A stretch of DNA of 64,000 bases, taken from NCBI RefSeq assembly GCF_030622045.1, contig NZ_CP130886.1, positions 4,105,557 through 4,169,556 on the forward strand. The letters run 5' to 3'. The DNA is from Planctellipticum variicoloris (GTDB lineage Bacteria > Planctomycetota > Planctomycetia > Planctomycetales > Planctomycetaceae). Within the stretch, counting starts at the first letter, position 1, and every line of letters starts with the position of its first letter. A program made the translations under genes and the position numbers. Positions 61,733-64,000 of the stretch are shown piece after piece. The notes beneath the pieces were generated by a model that was not told the DNA's origin, made no database searches, and saw only the letters and a list, made by a program, of their open reading frames with translations.

Positions 61733-64000
61733 CTATTGAACGGTTTCGAGTCCGCGTTCGAACATCGCCAGCTCATTGCGAGTGTCGGGCGTTTCCCAGC
61801 CCCGTTCGAGAATGGTCGACAGGCACTTCTGTCCGCGTTCGAGCCACGTCCGCGCGGCGGCAGGTTCGGACTGCGCCATTCGGGAATAAAGCACGCCCAG
61901 ATTCCTCAGGCTTTGCGGGGTCTCGCCGAACCGCAGGACCAGTTCGTCGGCGACCTTCAGGCTCTGCCGGTAGCGCGTCAGAGCCCAGGCCTTTTCGCCG
62001 CCGAGCCGTTCCATGTCGCCCAGTTTGATCAGCGAGACGCAGACGTCGTGCAGACTTTCGGGAGTCGCTCCCCAGGCGTCGACGATTAACTGACTGAGTT
62101 CGAGACCGCGGCGATACCTGGCCATCGCCTGCAAGCGATCGCCAGCCAGCCGTTCGACGTCCGCCACCTTGAGCAGGGCAAATCTCAGCTCGCGCAGATT
62201 CTCGGCGGACTCCCCTTCGTCTTTGAGCAATCGTTCCGAGATCTCCAGGCTCTGACGATACTTCGGCAGCGCCGCGTGCTGGTCCCCTTGCAGCCGGGAC
62301 AGGTCGCCCACGCGGATGAGAGCCGCGGCCTGATCGCGGAGTCCGGCCGAAGTTTCGCCGAATTCCTGGAGAATCCGCTCGAAGACCTCCAGTGCCTGGC
62401 GATAGAGATCCTGCGCCGCCAGGAGATTCTCTTCCTGCAGGTCCAGATCCCCCGCCTGCTGCAGTGCGCGACCGAGCGACCGGAGACGTTCCGCAGTGGG
62501 ACCGTGGGACTCCAGCAGTTGTCGGAACACCTCCAGACTCTGGCTGAACGAGATCGCCGCGGCAGCCCAGTCTTCCTGAAGCAGTTCGGCGTTGCCGGCG
62601 AGATCGAGCACCGCTCCCAGATCGTGCAGGTGTTCTGCCGTCGCTCCGATCTTGCGAACGATTCGTTCGCGGATCCGCAGAGACTGCCGGAAATGAATCA
62701 GCGCCGCAGCCGGGTCGTCCCCGGCCAGTTCAAGCTGTCCCAGACGCTCCTGGATCTGGCTGAGCTGGGACAGGTTGTCGAGGGATTTGCCGAACTCCTG
62801 GACGGCGCGTGCGATGACCTCCAGGCTCCGGCGATGCCCGGCCAGAGCCGACTCGGTCTTTCCGGTTTGCAACTCGGCGTCCGCGATCCGTCCCAGCGCG
62901 ATGCTGAGCTCGCGGAGCGACTCGGCCGACTCGCCGCCGTCCGCCACGATCCGTTCGCACAGATCGAGCGAGGCCTGAAAATGTTCCAGGGCGAGCCGAG
63001 GGTCGCCTGCAGTCCGATCGAAATCGCCAGATCGCCGCAGCGACGTCGCCAGTTCCCGCAGAGCCGTCGGACTGTGCGGCTCGGATTCCACGAACTCCCG
63101 GCAGAGCTGCAAATGCTTGTCGAGCCAGCCGCGGGCTGCTTCCGGACGGAACTGCCGGATGTCGAGATCGCCAAGGCGGAGGAGCAGCGATCGAGCCTGG
63201 CACAGATCTTCCGCGGAGACTTGCGACGTTTCGAGCCGATGTTCGTGGACGCTCCAGGCCTGCTGATAGCGTTCGCGGGCCGACGAGAGATTTCCGCTCT
63301 GGCGCTCTGCGTCGCCGACGCCCGTCAGCGTGGCGATTAACCCCCGCAAATGCTCGGGCGCCGTGCCAGTTTCGTCGATTTGCCGGATCCAGACCGGCAG
63401 GCTGCGCTGAAATGCGGCGAGCGCAGCCTGGGTTTCGCCGGCAGACAGTTCCAGTTCGCCGAGGGTCTGGAGACGTTCGGCCCATTCGATTGACGACTGG
63501 CCGGTCTCGGAGAGTCCGGCCGTCAACCGGTCCTGCAATTCGACGCTGCGACGGAAGTGCGTCAGTGCCGCCGCGTGATTCCCTGCGGCCAGCTCCACCC
63601 GGCCGACCTTCGCCAGCAGTTCGGGGAAGCCGGCCAGGCCGTCGGCGGCGGCGGTCGTCTCGGTCAGCAGCCGCTCGCAGAGTTCGAGGCTCCGCCGGTA
63701 ACGGTTCCATGCCGACTCCCGATCTCCTTCGGCAAGTTCGCAGGCGCCGAGACTGACGAGCGATTCACCGAGCTGCTGAATCGCATGGGCGCGCTCGTCG
63801 AGCTGCTCCAGTTCACGTTCCTGACTCTGCAGGCGTTGAGCGAGTGGCAGCGACGATTCTGATGCCGACTCTGTCGCTATCGCAGCTCCATCCGTGCGGA
63901 AGTCTCCGACAGCGTTCCCATCCTGCAGCAACAGCTCGCGGATCTCGACGAGACGGCGAGTGCTGGCAATGGCTGCGAGCCGGTCGCCGACGTCTTCTTC
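61733..64000 (-). CDS. TPR-like repeat protein, 5' end outside the window
   Basis: 756 codons of the open frame are in the window, with no stop up to base 64000. At least six units of exactly 48 residues are visible (numbering from codon 63931, which is not the real start): YRRSLELCERL (Ser81), FRRSVELQDRL (129), FQRSLPVWIRQ (177), YQQAWSVHEHR (225), WLDKHLQLCRE (273) and FQASLDLCERI (321). More follow to the end. Each has two helices plus an L..LGDLELxxGD segment, as in TPR arrays. TPRs bind partner proteins. In planctomycetes such arrays often follow a Ser/Thr kinase or CHAT domain, which could lie past the edge. Confidence 0.85.
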   Translation of the reverse strand, partial: EEDVGDRLAAIASTRRLVEIRELLLQDGNAVGDFRTDGAAIATESASESSLPLAQRLQSQERELEQLDERAHAIQQLGESLVSLGACELAEGDRESAWNRYRRSLELCERLLTETTAAADGLAGFPELLAKVGRVELAAGNHAAALTHFRRSVELQDRLTAGLSETGQSSIEWAERLQTLGELELSAGETQAALAAFQRSLPVWIRQIDETGTAPEHLRGLIATLTGVGDAERQSGNLSSARERYQQAWSVHEHRLETSQVSAEDLCQARSLLLRLGDLDIRQFRPEAARGWLDKHLQLCREFVESEPHSPTALRELATSLRRSGDFDRTAGDPRLALEHFQASLDLCERIVADGGESAESLRELSIALGRIADAELQTGKTESALAGHRRSLEVIARAVQEFGKSLDNLSQLSQIQERLGQLELAGDDPAAALIHFRQSLRIRERIVRKIGATAEHLHDLGAVLDLAGNAELLQEDWAAAAISFSQSLEVFRQLLESHGPTAERLRSLGRALQQAGDLDLQEENLLAAQDLYRQALEVFERILQEFGETSAGLRDQAAALIRVGDLSRLQGDQHAALPKYRQSLEISERLLKDEGESAENLRELRFALLKVADVERLAGDRLQAMARYRRGLELSQLIVDAWGATPESLHDVCVSLIKLGDMERLGGEKAWALTRYRQSLKVADELVLRFGETPQSLRNLGVLYSRMAQSEPAAARTWLERGQKCLSTILERGWETPDTRNELAMFERGLETVQ

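Overview
The window is high-GC DNA with the gene content of a planctomycete (Planctomycetota, probably a Planctomycetaceae relative). Supporting this are a DUF1501 Tat-exported protein, a DUF4058 protein, tetrahydromethanopterin-type C1 genes (fae, mtdB) in a non-methanogen, many small ECF sigma factors, a PQQ-like beta-propeller protein, a MoxR/DUF58 pair and an AsmA-like giant. Species assignment is inference. No rRNA, tRNA, CRISPR array or transposase was seen.

Layout. 1-6.1 kb: Mrp-type ATPase, lipoprotein amidase plus an alpha/beta-hydrolase-like protein, and an opposing pair (SLBB-type exported protein and unknown protein). 6.4-10.4 kb: DtxR-type metal regulator, an accessory SEFIR/TIR gene of lower GC, DUF4058, and an ECF sigma factor with a membrane partner. 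10.6-16.7 kb: porin, small Tat protein, ABM-domain membrane protein, old yellow enzyme under a MarR regulator, and an ECF sigma/anti-sigma pair. 16.8-25.2 kb: housekeeping genes (rpmF-plsX-fabD, glutamate dehydrogenase with a cyclic-nucleotide-binding partner, SGNH-like protein, DapA-superfamily aldolase). 25.5-27.2 kb: a retron-type reverse transcriptase preceded by a structured region that matches retron msr-msd architecture. 27.4-31.3 kb: site-2 protease, HPF/cold-shock fusion, PAC2 protein, cytosine deaminase. 31.6-34.9 kb: an accessory block of toxin-antitoxin modules and a membrane protein. 35-43 kb: YdjC-type deacetylase, enolase-superfamily enzyme, and the C1 group (ATP-grasp, fae, mtdB), then a beta-propeller protein and a TIM-barrel isomerase. 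43-50.6 kb: MoxR and DUF58, separated by a PIN toxin-antitoxin pair, then an ABC exporter operon. 50.8-64 kb: DUF1501, AsmA-like and glycosyltransferase genes, EF-hand protein, intradiol dioxygenase, unknown proteins, a decayed SWIM-domain gene and a long 48-residue-repeat protein running off the edge.

The most interesting element is the solo retron. The reverse transcriptase at 25584-26885 (minus) carries NAxxH, YADD and VTG motifs. Beginning 72 bases upstream of its start is a 165-base region bounded by perfect 15-base inverted repeats. That region holds a long hairpin and sits about 10 bases downstream of a plausible promoter. No effector gene lies beside it.

A second theme is dispersed non-coding repeats. 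At least five families recur, several in the gaps between convergent genes. One is a 28-base inverted repeat (27/28 identity) with a further copy about 30 kb away.
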